From NCBI GenBank assembly GCA_030653365.1, contig JAURZL010000011.1:214842-278841 (forward strand): a DNA stretch of 64,000 nucleotides, written 5' to 3'. Each line of letters opens with the position of its first letter. Position 1 is the stretch's first letter. Shown one piece after another: positions 53,232-62,651 of the stretch. The stretch is from Anaerolineaceae bacterium. GTDB lineage: Bacteria > Chloroflexota > Anaerolineae > Anaerolineales > Anaerolineaceae. The notes below the pieces were generated by a model, which made no database searches, had not been told where the DNA came from, and saw only the letters and a program-made list of their open reading frames with translations. The position numbers and the translations under genes were made by a program.

Positions 53232-55940
53232 CTACAACAGACCCAGCTCGCGGGCACGTGCTACAGCTTCGGTGCGACTTTGAACCTGTAGTTTGTTAAA
53301 GATTTTCTGATTATGCCCCTTAACCGTGTTCAAGGCCAGAAAAAGCCGCAAGCTAATCTCACGGTTCGAGAGTCCCTTGGCGACCAACCGCAGCACTTCC
53401 AACTCGCGCTCGCTCAATGGGTCAACCATTTCTGATTTGGGATTTTTGACACTTGCACCTACGGAAAGTGCAGGTGTTGTTGATTGCTTGTTAACGGGTG
53501 GCGCAAAAGCTACTAGGAGTTTGCCTGTATAACCGAGTTGGGCATGAGCACTACTGGACATTTGTTTTTCAATCGATAATCTAAAATCAGCAATCAGCAT
53601 TCGCATCGGATTGCCTTCATCCACAAAGATACGAACATAGCCTTCCGGCTCGGCCAGGACCAGGGCGCGTTCCAGCGCGGCGAGAGCCTGGGGGCGATTG
53701 CCCTGCGCCTCGTAGGCCAGCGCCTGCACCAGCAGGATATCGAGTGCGCTGCCCCGGCGCTTTTGCGCTTCGGCGGCTTGCAACAGGCGTGCGAGCAGGG
53801 CGTTGACCTGCGGGTTGGCGATTTCCAGCCGTGCCAGGGTGAGGTACTCGAACTCATGCAAGTAGCTGACTTCATCTGCCAGTGAAAGCCCGCGTTCTAT
53901 TGCCCACGCTCGGGCTTTATCGAGCCGCCCCTGTTTGAGATAGATGCGCGCTTTCAGTGCCGCAATGGGGTGTAGGTCAGGCACGAGGGTTTGGATATAG
54001 ACCCGTTTGGCCTCGTCGAGCAGAGCCATGGCGGTTTCCAGATCGCCTGCGGCCTCTTTCAGTTGGGCCTGAGCCACATGCCAGCGGTACAGCCAATCCA
54101 CCAGGGTGGTTTGCAAACCCAATTCGGCGGCTCGTTTCAAGTGATGAGCGGCGAGGGTGTCATCTCCCCGTTGACGGTAGATCATTGACAGGCCAAGATG
54201 ATGGTGGGTAGTGATGTGTTCAGCCTCCGGGCCGTGTTGGGCAGCCAGTTGTAAGGCATCCTGATAGGTCCGCTCGGCCTCGCTCAGGCTCCCCAGACCC
54301 ACCAGCAGGTCGGCTACAGCAAAGGCGCTGACAACCACCATGACGTGATTGCCCATCTGGGTCAATCTCTCCATCGAATCACCAATCCCCCGGATGGCCG
54401 ACTCCAGGTTGCCGCTGGCCCAGTGGATGACCTCCAATATGGTTGTGGCCCTGGCGCGCCGGTCAAAGTCATCTTCGGGGATGAGTTGGAGCGCAAGCTC
54501 GGCGTATTTCACTGTTGCGGAGGGATCGCCCAGCACCTGGGCGTTGTAGGCGCGGGTCAAAGCGATCATTGCTGGCAGGGGCTTAAGCTGCGCTTCGTTC
54601 GCTACGTCCGAACCATCCAGGCATCGTTCAGCGTCCTGCAGGCGCAACTCGCTGGCCTCCAGTTCGCCGGTATCCGTAAATGCCTGGGCAATCTGGGTAC
54701 AGAGCACAGACCTGGTGCGGATCAGCTTGTCTGGCAGCTTCTTCACCCAGCCCAGCCAGGCGGCAGACTGAAAACTGCCATTCATGCCCTGCCAGGCCGT
54801 TTCAGCCAACCCCGCCGCCCGGACAAATTCCCCGGCTGCGATGGCGTGGTGAAACGCCGCGCCCAGGTCGCCGTTCTCTTCATGCCACTGGCTGGCACGC
54901 AAGTGGAATTCGGCGAAATCTTTGGGTTTTCCCAGTCTCTGGCGCAGGAAATCAGCAAAGAGATGGTGATAGCGGTACCAACACCGCTCGTTATCCAAAG
55001 GGATAATGAACAGGTTGGCATTTTCGAGATATTCCAGGGTTTCCTGCCCGGAAACAGAAGGAGAACACAAAACAGCGTCACACAGCGGGCCGCACAGGCG
55101 ATCAAGGATGGATGTTCGCAGCAGAAAAGTCTGAACCTCTTCGGGCTGCTGATGCAGGACTTCTTCAATCAGATAGTCCAGCACGAAATGGTGGCTGCCG
55201 GTGAAAGATTGGATAAAACTGGTGGTGTCTTGATGCCCCTTCATGGAAAGCGCGGCCAATTGCAAGCCGGCAATCCAGCCTTCGGTGCGGGCTTCCAGTG
55301 CGGCGATTTCTTTCTCGGAGAGGTTCAGGCCCATCATTTGGTTGAGAAACTCGGCGGCTTCGGTGGGAGTAAATCGCAAGTCGGCGGCACGTAGCTCGGT
55401 TAATTGTCCCCGGGCGCGTAACCGGGCCAGGGGGAGATGTGGGTCTTCCCGGCTAGCAATGACCAGGTGCATCTGTGGCGTCAGGTGCTCTAGCAGAAAG
55501 GTGAGGACATTGTCAATCGGTTTGGAATCAATCACATGGTAGTCGTCCAGGACGAGGATGAAATGGTCTGGGTTGGTGGTGATTTCATTGAGCAGGGCTG
55601 TCAGAATCGATTCGGTTGACGGTGGCTGAGGTGATTGGAGCACCCCCAACACCCCCTCTCCAATATTCGCCATAATCGTACGCAAAGCAGATACGAGATA
55701 AATCAGAAAGCGGGTGGGGTCGTTATCCCCTTCGTCCAGTGACAGCCAGGCGACCGGTCGCTGGCAACCAGCAAGCCATTCGCTTACCAGCGTGGTTTTA
55801 CCAAAACCAGCCGGGGCAGAGATAAGAATCAGTTTACAGTGCATGCCCTCATTCAACCGCTCGATCAGGCGAGGACGGGAAACAATTTTTGGCCGAGGCA
55901 GCGGAACATAAAGTTTTGTGAGGAGAAGTGGCTCAGACAT
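53232..55940 (-). CDS. MalT-like LuxR-family ATP-dependent regulator (LAL type)
   Basis: Large transcriptional activator of 902 residues. The N-terminal NTPase starts [19 protein letters not shown] and has the P-loop [10 protein letters not shown] at 41-50, then [11 protein letters not shown] and VLDDYHVI. Residues about 380-800 are TPR-like helical repeats. The C-terminal LuxR helix-turn-helix runs [20 protein letters not shown] to [15 protein letters not shown]. The frame is open 40 codons upstream, but the family N-terminus sets the start at 55940. No ribosome binding site is seen and TATAAT stands 16 bp before the ATG, so the mRNA may be leaderless. Codon use is visibly GC-richer than the neighbours, a sign of transfer. 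Long antisense frames on the other strand are a by-product of this GC bias. Confidence 0.93.
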   Translation of the reverse strand: MSEPLLLTKLYVPLPRPKIVSRPRLIERLNEGMHCKLILISAPAGFGKTTLVSEWLAGCQRPVAWLSLDEGDNDPTRFLIYLVSALRTIMANIGEGVLGVLQSPQPPSTESILTALLNEITTNPDHFILVLDDYHVIDSKPIDNVLTFLLEHLTPQMHLVIASREDPHLPLARLRARGQLTELRAADLRFTPTEAAEFLNQMMGLNLSEKEIAALEARTEGWIAGLQLAALSMKGHQDTTSFIQSFTGSHHFVLDYLIEEVLHQQPEEVQTFLLRTSILDRLCGPLCDAVLCSPSVSGQETLEYLENANLFIIPLDNERCWYRYHHLFADFLRQRLGKPKDFAEFHLRASQWHEENGDLGAAFHHAIAAGEFVRAAGLAETAWQGMNGSFQSAAWLGWVKKLPDKLIRTRSVLCTQIAQAFTDTGELEASELRLQDAERCLDGSDVANEAQLKPLPAMIALTRAYNAQVLGDPSATVKYAELALQLIPEDDFDRRARATTILEVIHWASGNLESAIRGIGDSMERLTQMGNHVMVVVSAFAVADLLVGLGSLSEAERTYQDALQLAAQHGPEAEHITTHHHLGLSMIYRQRGDDTLAAHHLKRAAELGLQTTLVDWLYRWHVAQAQLKEAAGDLETAMALLDEAKRVYIQTLVPDLHPIAALKARIYLKQGRLDKARAWAIERGLSLADEVSYLHEFEYLTLARLEIANPQVNALLARLLQAAEAQKRRGSALDILLVQALAYEAQGNRPQALAALERALVLAEPEGYVRIFVDEGNPMRMLIADFRLSIEKQMSSSAHAQLGYTGKLLVAFAPPVNKQSTTPALSVGASVKNPKSEMVDPLSERELEVLRLVAKGLSNREISLRLFLALNTVKGHNQKIFNKLQVQSRTEAVARARELGLL

Positions 55941-55950
55941 TCTAAAATTA

Positions 55951-55956
55951 ATTATA
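55951..55956 (-). promoter_or_regulatory. Candidate -10 for a leaderless luxR-type transcript
   Basis: TATAAT on the minus strand directly before TAATTTTAGAATG; the start codon would be about 10 bases beyond the hexamer, where transcription should begin. No good -35 is seen. Confidence 0.4.
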
Positions 55957-56155
55957 CATCGCGCCCAATTAGAGCGGGTATAAATAAAGAAAATTATAAA
56001 AAGACTAAAAAGGGACTTGACGAACCCACGTAAAATGGCTACTATACGAATATCAATCAACTACTGCTGCATGCCGGGTAAGTGTGAACCAGCGTTCGTC
56101 AGTTTAGCTGTTTTGCAGAACCCGACGCACAAATGGCACGGATTCAGGAGCATTA

Positions 56156-56442
56156 CTCATAACCCGGAGGTCACGAAGTCCCCTTTGGGGAGTGGTTCGA
56201 ATCCACTCCCCGCTACTATTTTCCAGACGACCAGAAATGGTCGTTTTTGGTTTAAACATGCGTTGATTCCTTGAACTATTTTATTGAGAAGAGATCTTTT
56301 ATTGACTACTCAATGACTCTCTTCTAGAGAAAGATCAAGGTTATCATTCACTTGGTTAGAATTCAATATATCAATTTCGGTAGGTTTTAACCTGAAAACC
56401 TACCAATATGGATAGGTTTTGGGGACCTGGACGTCTTGATTA
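56156..56442 (+). repeat. Right direct repeat of the tRNA-fMet island (attR-like)
   Basis: Begins with CTCATAACCCGGAGGTCA, the anticodon-to-variable-loop part of tRNA-fMet, then an inserted ACGAAGTCCCCTTTGGGG, then AGTGGTTCGAATCCACTCCC and CGCTACTATTTTCCAGACG, and continues about 230 bp in parallel with 50190-50418. The tRNA 5' half is missing, so this copy cannot make a tRNA. The sequence between 55957 and 56155 holds no gene. Beyond the repeat, 56443-56620 shows nothing I can name except a second ATGCCCTCGGTTTT. Confidence 0.85.
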
Positions 56443-56624
56443 GGTCAATTTTTTTCTGCAATGCCCTCGGTTTTCCACTTCACTCTATGTATCAGGAGGG
56501 ATGGATATACAAGTGAAATTTTCGGGAGCAGGTGTGACGGGTCAATTAGACTTTCTCTCAAGTGGTGGAAGTTAGAGCATGGATCGAGTGATGAGCGACA
56601 AAAATAACACACACTACACGATTG

Positions 56625-56653
56625 TTGACAGTTCCTCTAGGGCAGATTACAAT
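56625..56653 (+). promoter_or_regulatory. Sigma-70-type promoter of the triple RidA gene
   Basis: TTGACA (56625-56630), exactly 17 bases, then TACAAT (56648-56653). This is a near-consensus housekeeping promoter, 40 bp before the ATG, with AAGGG as ribosome binding site in between. Confidence 0.75.
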
Positions 56654-56692
56654 CCCCCCATTATTAATTCCAACTAGAAGGGTGAACCTATC

Positions 56693-57964
56693 ATGAGCGG
56701 TTATAACGCAGTATTAGCAAGAAATACAGAAAATGCTCCAAAAGGTATCGGTCCATATTCACAAACTGTCGCTTTCTCACATTACAATAATCTTTCAGCT
56801 CAACTCCCTATTGATCCTAAATCTGGTAAATTGGTTGCTGGTAGTGTAAAAAAGCAGGCTGAACAGTGCTTTATCAATATCAAGGCAATTGTTGAAAGCA
56901 TCGACCATGTTATGAGCGATGTTGTTAGAATCACTGTATTCGTTAAGAATATCAAAGATATTGACGCTATAGACGAAGTTTATAAAACATTCTTCCCAAG
57001 CTATGTTCCTACACGGACGATAGTCGCAGTTGCAGCGCTGCCTATGGATGCTTTGGTGCAAATTGAAGCACTTGTTTCAAACGGTGAAGGTACAATTCCG
57101 AACGCACCACAAGCAGGTGACCTCATAAAGCTTACAAATAACACGGCAAATGCGCCAACAAGTCCTTTATCAACGCAAGCTGTAGCTTTTTCTCATTACA
57201 ATAATCTTTCAGCTCAATTACCTATCGATCCAAAATCTGGTAGAGTGGTAGCCGGTGGTGTAAAAGAGCAGGCTGCACAGTGCTTAAAAAATATCAAGGC
57301 AATTTTAGAAAGTATCGATGTTCCTTTTGACGATATTGTAAAAATTAATATCTTCCTTAAAAACCTCTCGGATATTGAAGCTGTAAACGAGGTTTATACA
57401 ACATTTTTCCCGGACTCGGCTATCGCCAGGACCGCAGCCTATATCCCTGCACGGACAACAGTTGCAGCTTCAGCTTTACCTATGGATGCTTTGGTGCAAT
57501 TTGAAGCAGTGGTGTCACACGGAGATGGTACACCCCCACAAGCTGTTGAAGACAGGCATGGGCTCATCTTAGAAGCAAACAATACAGAAAATGCACCAAA
57601 AAGTTCTCTGTATACACAAACTGTAGCTTTTTCACATTACAATCATATTTCAGCTCAAATCCCTTTAGACCCAAAAAATGGTGAAATAGTTACTGGTGGT
57701 GTAAAAGAGCAGGCTGGACAGTGTTTAAAAAATATCAAGGCAATTGTAGAAAGTGTTGACCACAGTCTGGACGATGTGGTTAAAGTAAATATCTTCCTTA
57801 AAAATATCGCGGATATTGATGCTGTAGACGAAGTTTACACAACATTCTTCCCAAGCGGTATTCCTGCACGAAGAACAGTTGGCGTATCAGCTTTGCCTAA
57901 AGATGCTTTAGTCCAAATCGATGCTGTAGTATCAAACGCTGAGGGAACACCTCCAAAAGCATAA
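56693..57964 (+). CDS. Protein of three fused RidA (YjgF/UK114) domains
   Basis: Chain of 423 residues made of three tandem RidA domains: about 1-136, 145-283 and 291-423, joined by short linkers. Each repeats AFSHYNxxSAQxPxDPKxG, the central QCxxNIKAIxES and TTFFP. RidA proteins hydrolyse reactive enamine/imine intermediates and work as trimers with active sites at the subunit interfaces, so this chain may fold as a one-piece trimer. The key arginine is present in all (R108, R254, R393). The position of E. coli Y17 is Y22, S160 and Y307; that of E. coli E120 is Gln in all three (Q123, Q269, Q408) by my alignment. Domain 2 has an extra DSAIARTAAY. A strong promoter precedes and a terminator follows; it is a single-gene unit. 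Confidence 0.9.
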   Translation: MSGYNAVLARNTENAPKGIGPYSQTVAFSHYNNLSAQLPIDPKSGKLVAGSVKKQAEQCFINIKAIVESIDHVMSDVVRITVFVKNIKDIDAIDEVYKTFFPSYVPTRTIVAVAALPMDALVQIEALVSNGEGTIPNAPQAGDLIKLTNNTANAPTSPLSTQAVAFSHYNNLSAQLPIDPKSGRVVAGGVKEQAAQCLKNIKAILESIDVPFDDIVKINIFLKNLSDIEAVNEVYTTFFPDSAIARTAAYIPARTTVAASALPMDALVQFEAVVSHGDGTPPQAVEDRHGLILEANNTENAPKSSLYTQTVAFSHYNHISAQIPLDPKNGEIVTGGVKEQAGQCLKNIKAIVESVDHSLDDVVKVNIFLKNIADIDAVDEVYTTFFPSGIPARRTVGVSALPKDALVQIDAVVSNAEGTPPKA

Positions 57965-58053
57965 CAGGCATTTGTTTGAAAATACAGGACTATCAAAGTT
58001 ACTTGTTAATACCGACGGTGAATGCGAAATCGCATATCCTAATCATAAAAAGG

Positions 58054-58087
58054 GCTGTCTCAGATGAAAATTGGGACAGCTTTCTAT
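58054..58087 (+). terminator. Terminator after the triple RidA gene
   Basis: GCTGTCTCA / TGGGACAGC, a 9-bp stem with one G-U pair, 9-base loop, then TTTCTAT. A small ATGCGA / TCGCAT hairpin precedes it (58022-58035). Confidence 0.75.
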
Positions 58088-58090
58088 GTT

Positions 58091-58420
58091 ATTGAGAGTT
58101 CCTTTCTTTGTTGTTTGAGCCATCTTCAATATAGACTGGACCGCTTTCTTTTATTAATCCTTTCAATGGAAATTTGTGACTGTAACTTTATGATATTTTT
58201 TTTCCTCGTTTCCAGCTTTTATGGTTATACTAATTGTGATGGAGTTTTCTGTCATTTGAGAGTTCCTTTCTGGTTTGTTTTTGACCAATTACAATTTTGA
58301 TCGGAACTCTCTCTTTTTGCAAATTCCTTTTCTATGGACTTTTGTGACTGTAACCTTTATTCAGTCCAAGGTTTGACTATTTCTCTTTATGTTCTATAAT
58401 AAAAATAAATTTTGTAACTA
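58091..58420. repeat. Tandem repeat of about 166 bp, two diverged copies
   Basis: GAGAGTTCCTTTCT recurs at 58094 and 58258, and TTGTGACTGTAAC at 58174 and 58342, at constant distance of about 164-168 bp. A reverse copy GGAACTCTC (58303-58311) pairs with GAGAGTTCC (58258-58266) and is followed by TCTTTTTGC, so it can form a terminator-like hairpin. No gene is seen in 57965-58526. Confidence 0.55.
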
Positions 58421-58526
58421 CTCAGGCAGCGGGGATAAAATCTCGCAAACTCGGGCACTTTTCCGTGATTACTAGGTTGTTACACAGAAAATTTGGATAC
58501 AATAAAGAATCATTGGAGGAGATAGC

Positions 58527-59339
58527 ATGTTTTACTCGCAGATCAAGCATTTGAAGGTGAGTACTTTTATACTTGGCAGCAATCCGTTCGGCGGTTTTTC
58601 ACATCAAAGCGTACAAACTGATGAGGAAATGCGCCATTACTTTACGACCGCGCGCATCAAGCAAATCTACCATGAAGCCGAAACCCTGGGGGTTAATACC
58701 CTCCTTGCCAGAACTGACTTTCACATGATGCGCTTACTGATGGAATTCTGCGATGAAGGTGGGCGCATCCAGTGGTTCGCGCAGACCTGTCCTGAAGTGG
58801 GCGATCATGCGGCTTGCATCCAGCGTGCCAGGAATTATGGCGCGGTAGCCTGCCATATCCACGGTGGTGTGATGGATTACCTGTACGCGCTGGGCAAGCT
58901 GGATGAAATCCCGGCAGCGGTGGACATGATCCGCGAAAAAGGAATGCTGGCTGGCATCGCTGCCCACAACCCGGAGGTGATCGCCTGGGCGGAAGATCAT
59001 CTGGATCTGGATTATTACCTGTGTAGTTACTATAACCCCATCCCGCGCCATAAAAATCCCGAGCATGTTGCAGGCACCCAGGAATACTTCGGCGAGGAAG
59101 ACCGCGCAGCCATGACCGACCTGATCGGGACATTATCCAGGCCAGTCATTCACTACAAAATTTTGGCTGCCGGTCGCAATGAACCAGCCGCTGCATTTGC
59201 CTTTGCTGCTTCAAAAATGCGAGCTAACGATGCCGTCTGTGTAGGAATTTATCCCAAAGATCACCCGAGCATGCTGCGAGAAGATGTCGCCCTGTTGGAG
59301 CAAGCGCTCCAACCAACCAGGACGGTCGCTTCAGATTAA
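58527..59339 (+). CDS. TIM-barrel-like hypothetical protein
   Basis: Soluble protein of 270 residues without a sure family. It opens KVSTFILGSNPFGGFSHQS, reminiscent of aldo/keto reductase or dihydrodipicolinate-type barrels, and has barrel-like strands with GVNTLLARTDFHMM, AVACHIHGGVMDYLY, GMLAGIAAHNPEVIAW, DYYLCSYYNPIPRH and VIHYKILAAGR in order, fitting eight beta-alpha units. His and Asp residues at strand ends (TDFH, CHIHGG, AAHNPE) could bind a metal or sugar phosphate. GGAGG stands before the ATG. Base composition is GC-richer than the region to its left. It could belong functionally with the amino-sugar operon downstream, but a transposase remnant separates them. Confidence 0.7.
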   Translation: MFYSQIKHLKVSTFILGSNPFGGFSHQSVQTDEEMRHYFTTARIKQIYHEAETLGVNTLLARTDFHMMRLLMEFCDEGGRIQWFAQTCPEVGDHAACIQRARNYGAVACHIHGGVMDYLYALGKLDEIPAAVDMIREKGMLAGIAAHNPEVIAWAEDHLDLDYYLCSYYNPIPRHKNPEHVAGTQEYFGEEDRAAMTDLIGTLSRPVIHYKILAAGRNEPAAAFAFAASKMRANDAVCVGIYPKDHPSMLREDVALLEQALQPTRTVASD

Positions 59340-59392
59340 CTATCTGCTGGTAGAAGTGGGCGGCATTTTGGTTGACAGTGGATCATACATAA

Positions 59393-59943
59393 AATGAACT
59401 GCTTGCGAGGGATTGGAGTAATCTACTCATTCGATTCAGCACAAGTCATGGATGGTTAGAGAACTACTACCACTCCATCAGTGTAGCCGAGTCATTTGTG
59501 CAGGTCCACCAGTTGTTGGACTACCGCCAAAACCCGACAGTGGAAGAACATCTGCGATTAGAGACTGCATTTAATGATTTATTCACAAACCAAACCGGAT
59601 ATGACGCACTGGATCAAAAAATTGCAAAAACCAAAGCTAAGAAGGACAGTTTGTTATTGGTATTGCAATATTCCAAACTGCCGCTCCATAACAACGCGTC
59701 TGAGATGGGAGTACGGCAGCGAGTACGAAAACGGGATGTCAGTTTCGGCCCACGTACTGAGAGTGGAGTGAAGTCCGGGATACTTTCGCGGCCCTTGCAG
59801 AGACTGAAAAAAAGCTGGGCGTAAGTTTCTTCCACAATCTCGTTGACCGTATTTCCGGCACTACCCAAATTCAACCTTTAGCTGACCTGGTTTTGTTACG
59901 GGTTAATGATCTCACTTTGGGATGGTCCCTCCCAATAACTTAG
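59393..59943 (+). pseudogene. Decayed transposase, C-terminal part with a frameshift
   Basis: Starts inside a reading frame without a start codon (after TAA at 59390) and encodes RFSTSHGWLENYYHSISVAE, a helical stretch, then LPLHNNASEMGVRQRVRKRD and VSFGPRTESGVKS. A one-base loss in a Trp codon near 59777 shifts the frame; the next frame continues DTFAALAETEKKLGVSFFHN and LVDRISGTTQIQPLADL to a TAG at 59941. The NNASE...RQRVRKRDVSFGPRT block is the C-terminal catalytic region of a DDE transposase (IS66-like by layout; family not certain). The N-terminal part and both ends of the element are missing. Confidence 0.8.
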
Positions 59944-59970
59944 CTCTACCCCTATTTAATGAGATAATAC

Positions 59971-60047
59971 AAGTATTTCTTAAAAATACTTGTATTTTAT
60001 AATTATCTTATGTATAATTTCCTTTGTAAGTCAAATGGATTTACAAA
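59971..60047 (+). promoter_or_regulatory. Promoter and twin palindromic operators of the ROK operon
   Basis: -35 TTGTAT (59990-59995), 17-base spacer, -10 TATAAT (60013-60018). One palindrome, AAGTATTT-CTTAA-AAATACTT (59971-59991), touches the -35; a second, TTTGTAA..TTACAAA with inner TC/GA pairs (60023-60047), covers the expected start of transcription. The layout is what one expects for self-repression by the ROK regulator that follows. Confidence 0.7.
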
Positions 60048-60092
60048 GATTTTCAAAACAACATTTCCACATTCCATTATAAGGATTAAGAA

Positions 60093-61241
60093 ATGAAAAA
60101 AGCAACATCTTTGCACACCAAGCTTCATAACCGTGATTTAGTTTTACACACAATTTTTGCAAACACCTCCATCAGCAGAGCTGAAGTAGCCCGTGTGACC
60201 AAACTCACGCGAACAACTGTTTCTGATATGGTCAATGGTCTGCTCAACGAAGGTCTGGTTGAAGAAGTCGGTAGAGGGGAATCCATAGGAGGAAAAACAC
60301 CGATCCTGTTGAGTATTGCACCAGATTCTCGCTATTTGATCGGCTTAAACCTGGCTCAGAATAAGTTTATTGGTGCGGTGGTCAACCTGCGCGGCGAGAT
60401 CAGGGAAAAAATCGAGGTTATTGTCGATGATAATGACGGAAAAAAAGCGCTTGAGTCTGTATTCAAGATACTAGACGAGCTAATTAGCAAGAAGCTCACG
60501 CCAATTGTTGCTATCGGTGTGGGAGCACCTGGATTGATCAACTCCCGGGAAGGTGTGGTGGTCAACGCCGTTAATCTGGATTGGTATGACCTGAAACTTG
60601 GTAACCTTCTGGAAAAGAAATACGGCATTCCGATATCCATATTAAATGACAGCCAGGCTTCCGCCATTGGAGAATATGTTTACAACGGAAATCGTGAGCA
60701 GGAAGAAAATTATATCGTCGTTAATATCAATCAGGGTATTGGTGCCGGCATTTTGATTAATGGCAGTTTATTCCAGGGGGATGGCGGCGGAGCAGGTGAA
60801 ATCGGACATGTGGTTGCGATTGAAAATGGTGAGCTGTGCCGCTGCGGAAAACGCGGTTGTCTGGAAACCATTGCGAGTATGCGCGCCATTATGAGACAGA
60901 TCAAACAATCCTCGATCGAAGATGCGATCACAGCCTTTGCAGAAAATGATCCACAGACCAGAGAAATTGTCCTGCAAGCTGGCCATTATCTAGGGGTTTC
61001 ACTTGCCAATATGATCGGCGTTTTAAATATTCACAAGATCATCCTGACAGGCGATGTGGTCCGATTTGGTGCGGACTGGTTCGAAATTGTGAAATCTTCA
61101 ATGGAGAAAGCCGCGTTATCCCCCATGTCGCAAAGCACCAGTCTTGAAGTTGGCAGGCTTGGATATGATGCGTGTGTGTTGGGAGCAGCAGCATTCTTGT
61201 TGCTCAATGATTATTCGCTTTTATATACAAAAGATAACTGA
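60093..61241 (+). CDS. ROK-family transcriptional repressor (NagC/XylR type)
   Basis: Sugar-responsive repressor of 382 residues. A winged helix-turn-helix (about 15-75: SRAEVARVTKLTRTTVSDMV, GLLNEGLVEEVGRGES) is followed by the ROK sugar-kinase-like domain: VAIGVGAPGLIN, LNDSQASAIGEYVYNG, GAGEIGHV and the zinc motif CRCGKRGCLE. NagC-type members bind phosphorylated N-acetylglucosamine. Clear promoter and palindromes precede it. First gene of a plus-strand unit with a kinase-like protein (3 bp gap), a PIG-L deacetylase and a SIS-domain protein, so an amino sugar is the likely signal. Confidence 0.92.
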   Translation: MKKATSLHTKLHNRDLVLHTIFANTSISRAEVARVTKLTRTTVSDMVNGLLNEGLVEEVGRGESIGGKTPILLSIAPDSRYLIGLNLAQNKFIGAVVNLRGEIREKIEVIVDDNDGKKALESVFKILDELISKKLTPIVAIGVGAPGLINSREGVVVNAVNLDWYDLKLGNLLEKKYGIPISILNDSQASAIGEYVYNGNREQEENYIVVNINQGIGAGILINGSLFQGDGGGAGEIGHVVAIENGELCRCGKRGCLETIASMRAIMRQIKQSSIEDAITAFAENDPQTREIVLQAGHYLGVSLANMIGVLNIHKIILTGDVVRFGADWFEIVKSSMEKAALSPMSQSTSLEVGRLGYDACVLGAAAFLLLNDYSLLYTKDN

Positions 61242-61244
61242 TCC

Positions 61245-62630
61245 ATGTTGCAATTGATGATGAAACCCCAGGTAATTCCCCCGCTTGATCCGGATTTCAT
61301 GCCAGCTGTTTTATTTAACCGGCAATTTCGGCAAGATGTGGAATCCTGTGGTGTCAAAGCTGTCATCGGGTTGGAAAGAAATGTGCATGAAACCTCGCGC
61401 ATCGAATTAATGCTCTTCCCAGATCATCACCCATCGTTTTCACGAAACTTTCCCTATGTGGAAAGAATCGTAAAATTTTTGCTCTGGCAGCGCGGCGGAC
61501 ACACCCTTTATTTCAGTGGTTCAGAGCAAATCGCTGCTTTCCTCTCGAAGATTTACGATCCACACGGAGATAGAGCTTTCGACCACCATTTTTTTGGCAA
61601 CCAGGTGTACGAAAAGGAATTTCGGGTGATTGCCTGCAGCGAAGAGGATATCCCGCATTCGCATGAGACCGGCAAAAAATTAGGCGGGCATTTGAATGGG
61701 TCCCGCATTGGATTCGACCTGGGTGCATCAGATCGCAAGGTCAGTGCAGTTGTGAATGGTGTGCCGGTGTTCAGTGAGGAAAAAATTTGGGAGCCGCGCA
61801 ATAACCCCGATCCGGATTATCACTACCGTGAAATCATGAGCGCCATCCGCACCGCAGCCTCAAAAATACAACACGTGGATGCCATCGGCGGCAGCTCGGC
61901 AGGCATCATCATTGATAACCGTCCGATGGTTGCGTCTTTATTTCGGGGTGTACCGGAGCATGATTACCACAAAGTCAAAAATATCTTTATCCGTATTCGG
62001 AAGGAACTGGGTGTTCCGCTGGAAGTGATCAATGATGGCGATGTGACCGCACTGGCTGGCTGCATGGCGATTGGTGAAAATGGCATTCTGGGTATTGCAT
62101 TGGGTTCCAGTGAGGCGGTCGGGTATGTCAATACCGATGGTCATATCACGGGTTGGTTGAACGAATTGGCCTTCGCGCCTGTGGATTACAATCCGGATGC
62201 GCCAGTAGACGAATGGTCTGGTGATAAAGGCTGTGGTGCTTTGTATTTTTCGCAGCAATGTGTATTCAGATTGGCACAGGTTGCAGGAATCGATGTTCCA
62301 GATACTTTGCAGGACGCAGAAAAACTCAAATACATCCAGGCAAAACTGGAAACAAATGACATCAATGCAGTCAATATCTGGAAAACAATGGGCACTTATT
62401 TAGGGTATGGCATTGCGCATTATGCTGATTTTTATGACATCAACCATGTTCTCATATTAGGCCGCTGTACTTCCGGACGAGGGGGAAACCTACTGTTGGA
62501 AGGTATCGAAAAAGTATTTACTACGGAATTTCCGGAATTATTATCACGTATTCAACTGCATTTACCGGATGAAACCATTCGCCGGGTAGGTCAATCCGTT
62601 GCAGCAGCAAGTTTGCCTGATCTCCCCTAG
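61245..62630 (+). CDS. ASKHA-fold sugar-kinase-like protein
   Basis: Protein of 461 residues with an actin/hexokinase-like ATPase core. The phosphate-1 loop is GSRIGFDLGASDRKVSAVV near residue 150; a second block VINDGDVTALAGCMAIGENG near 265 holds the candidate catalytic Asp, and GIALGSSEAVGYVNTDGHI fits phosphate-2. The first 145 residues are an unusual N-terminal domain without a family I recognise. Its start lies 3 bp after the ROK gene; no ribosome binding site is obvious, so it is probably coupled. A role as an N-acetylhexosamine or similar sugar kinase is inferred from the neighbours. Confidence 0.75.
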   Translation: MLQLMMKPQVIPPLDPDFMPAVLFNRQFRQDVESCGVKAVIGLERNVHETSRIELMLFPDHHPSFSRNFPYVERIVKFLLWQRGGHTLYFSGSEQIAAFLSKIYDPHGDRAFDHHFFGNQVYEKEFRVIACSEEDIPHSHETGKKLGGHLNGSRIGFDLGASDRKVSAVVNGVPVFSEEKIWEPRNNPDPDYHYREIMSAIRTAASKIQHVDAIGGSSAGIIIDNRPMVASLFRGVPEHDYHKVKNIFIRIRKELGVPLEVINDGDVTALAGCMAIGENGILGIALGSSEAVGYVNTDGHITGWLNELAFAPVDYNPDAPVDEWSGDKGCGALYFSQQCVFRLAQVAGIDVPDTLQDAEKLKYIQAKLETNDINAVNIWKTMGTYLGYGIAHYADFYDINHVLILGRCTSGRGGNLLLEGIEKVFTTEFPELLSRIQLHLPDETIRRVGQSVAAASLPDLP

Positions 62631-62651
62631 AGGCAGTTAAAAGGAATCCTG

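Noticed and set aside
54345..55394. 349-residue plus-strand frame opposite the LuxR gene
   Set aside because: It is antisense to a well-supported coding region, appears only where base composition is GC-rich, and has no family motif or ribosome binding site.
56017..56274. 85-residue plus-strand frame at the right island repeat
   Set aside because: It runs through the tRNA-fMet half and terminator; no coding signal.
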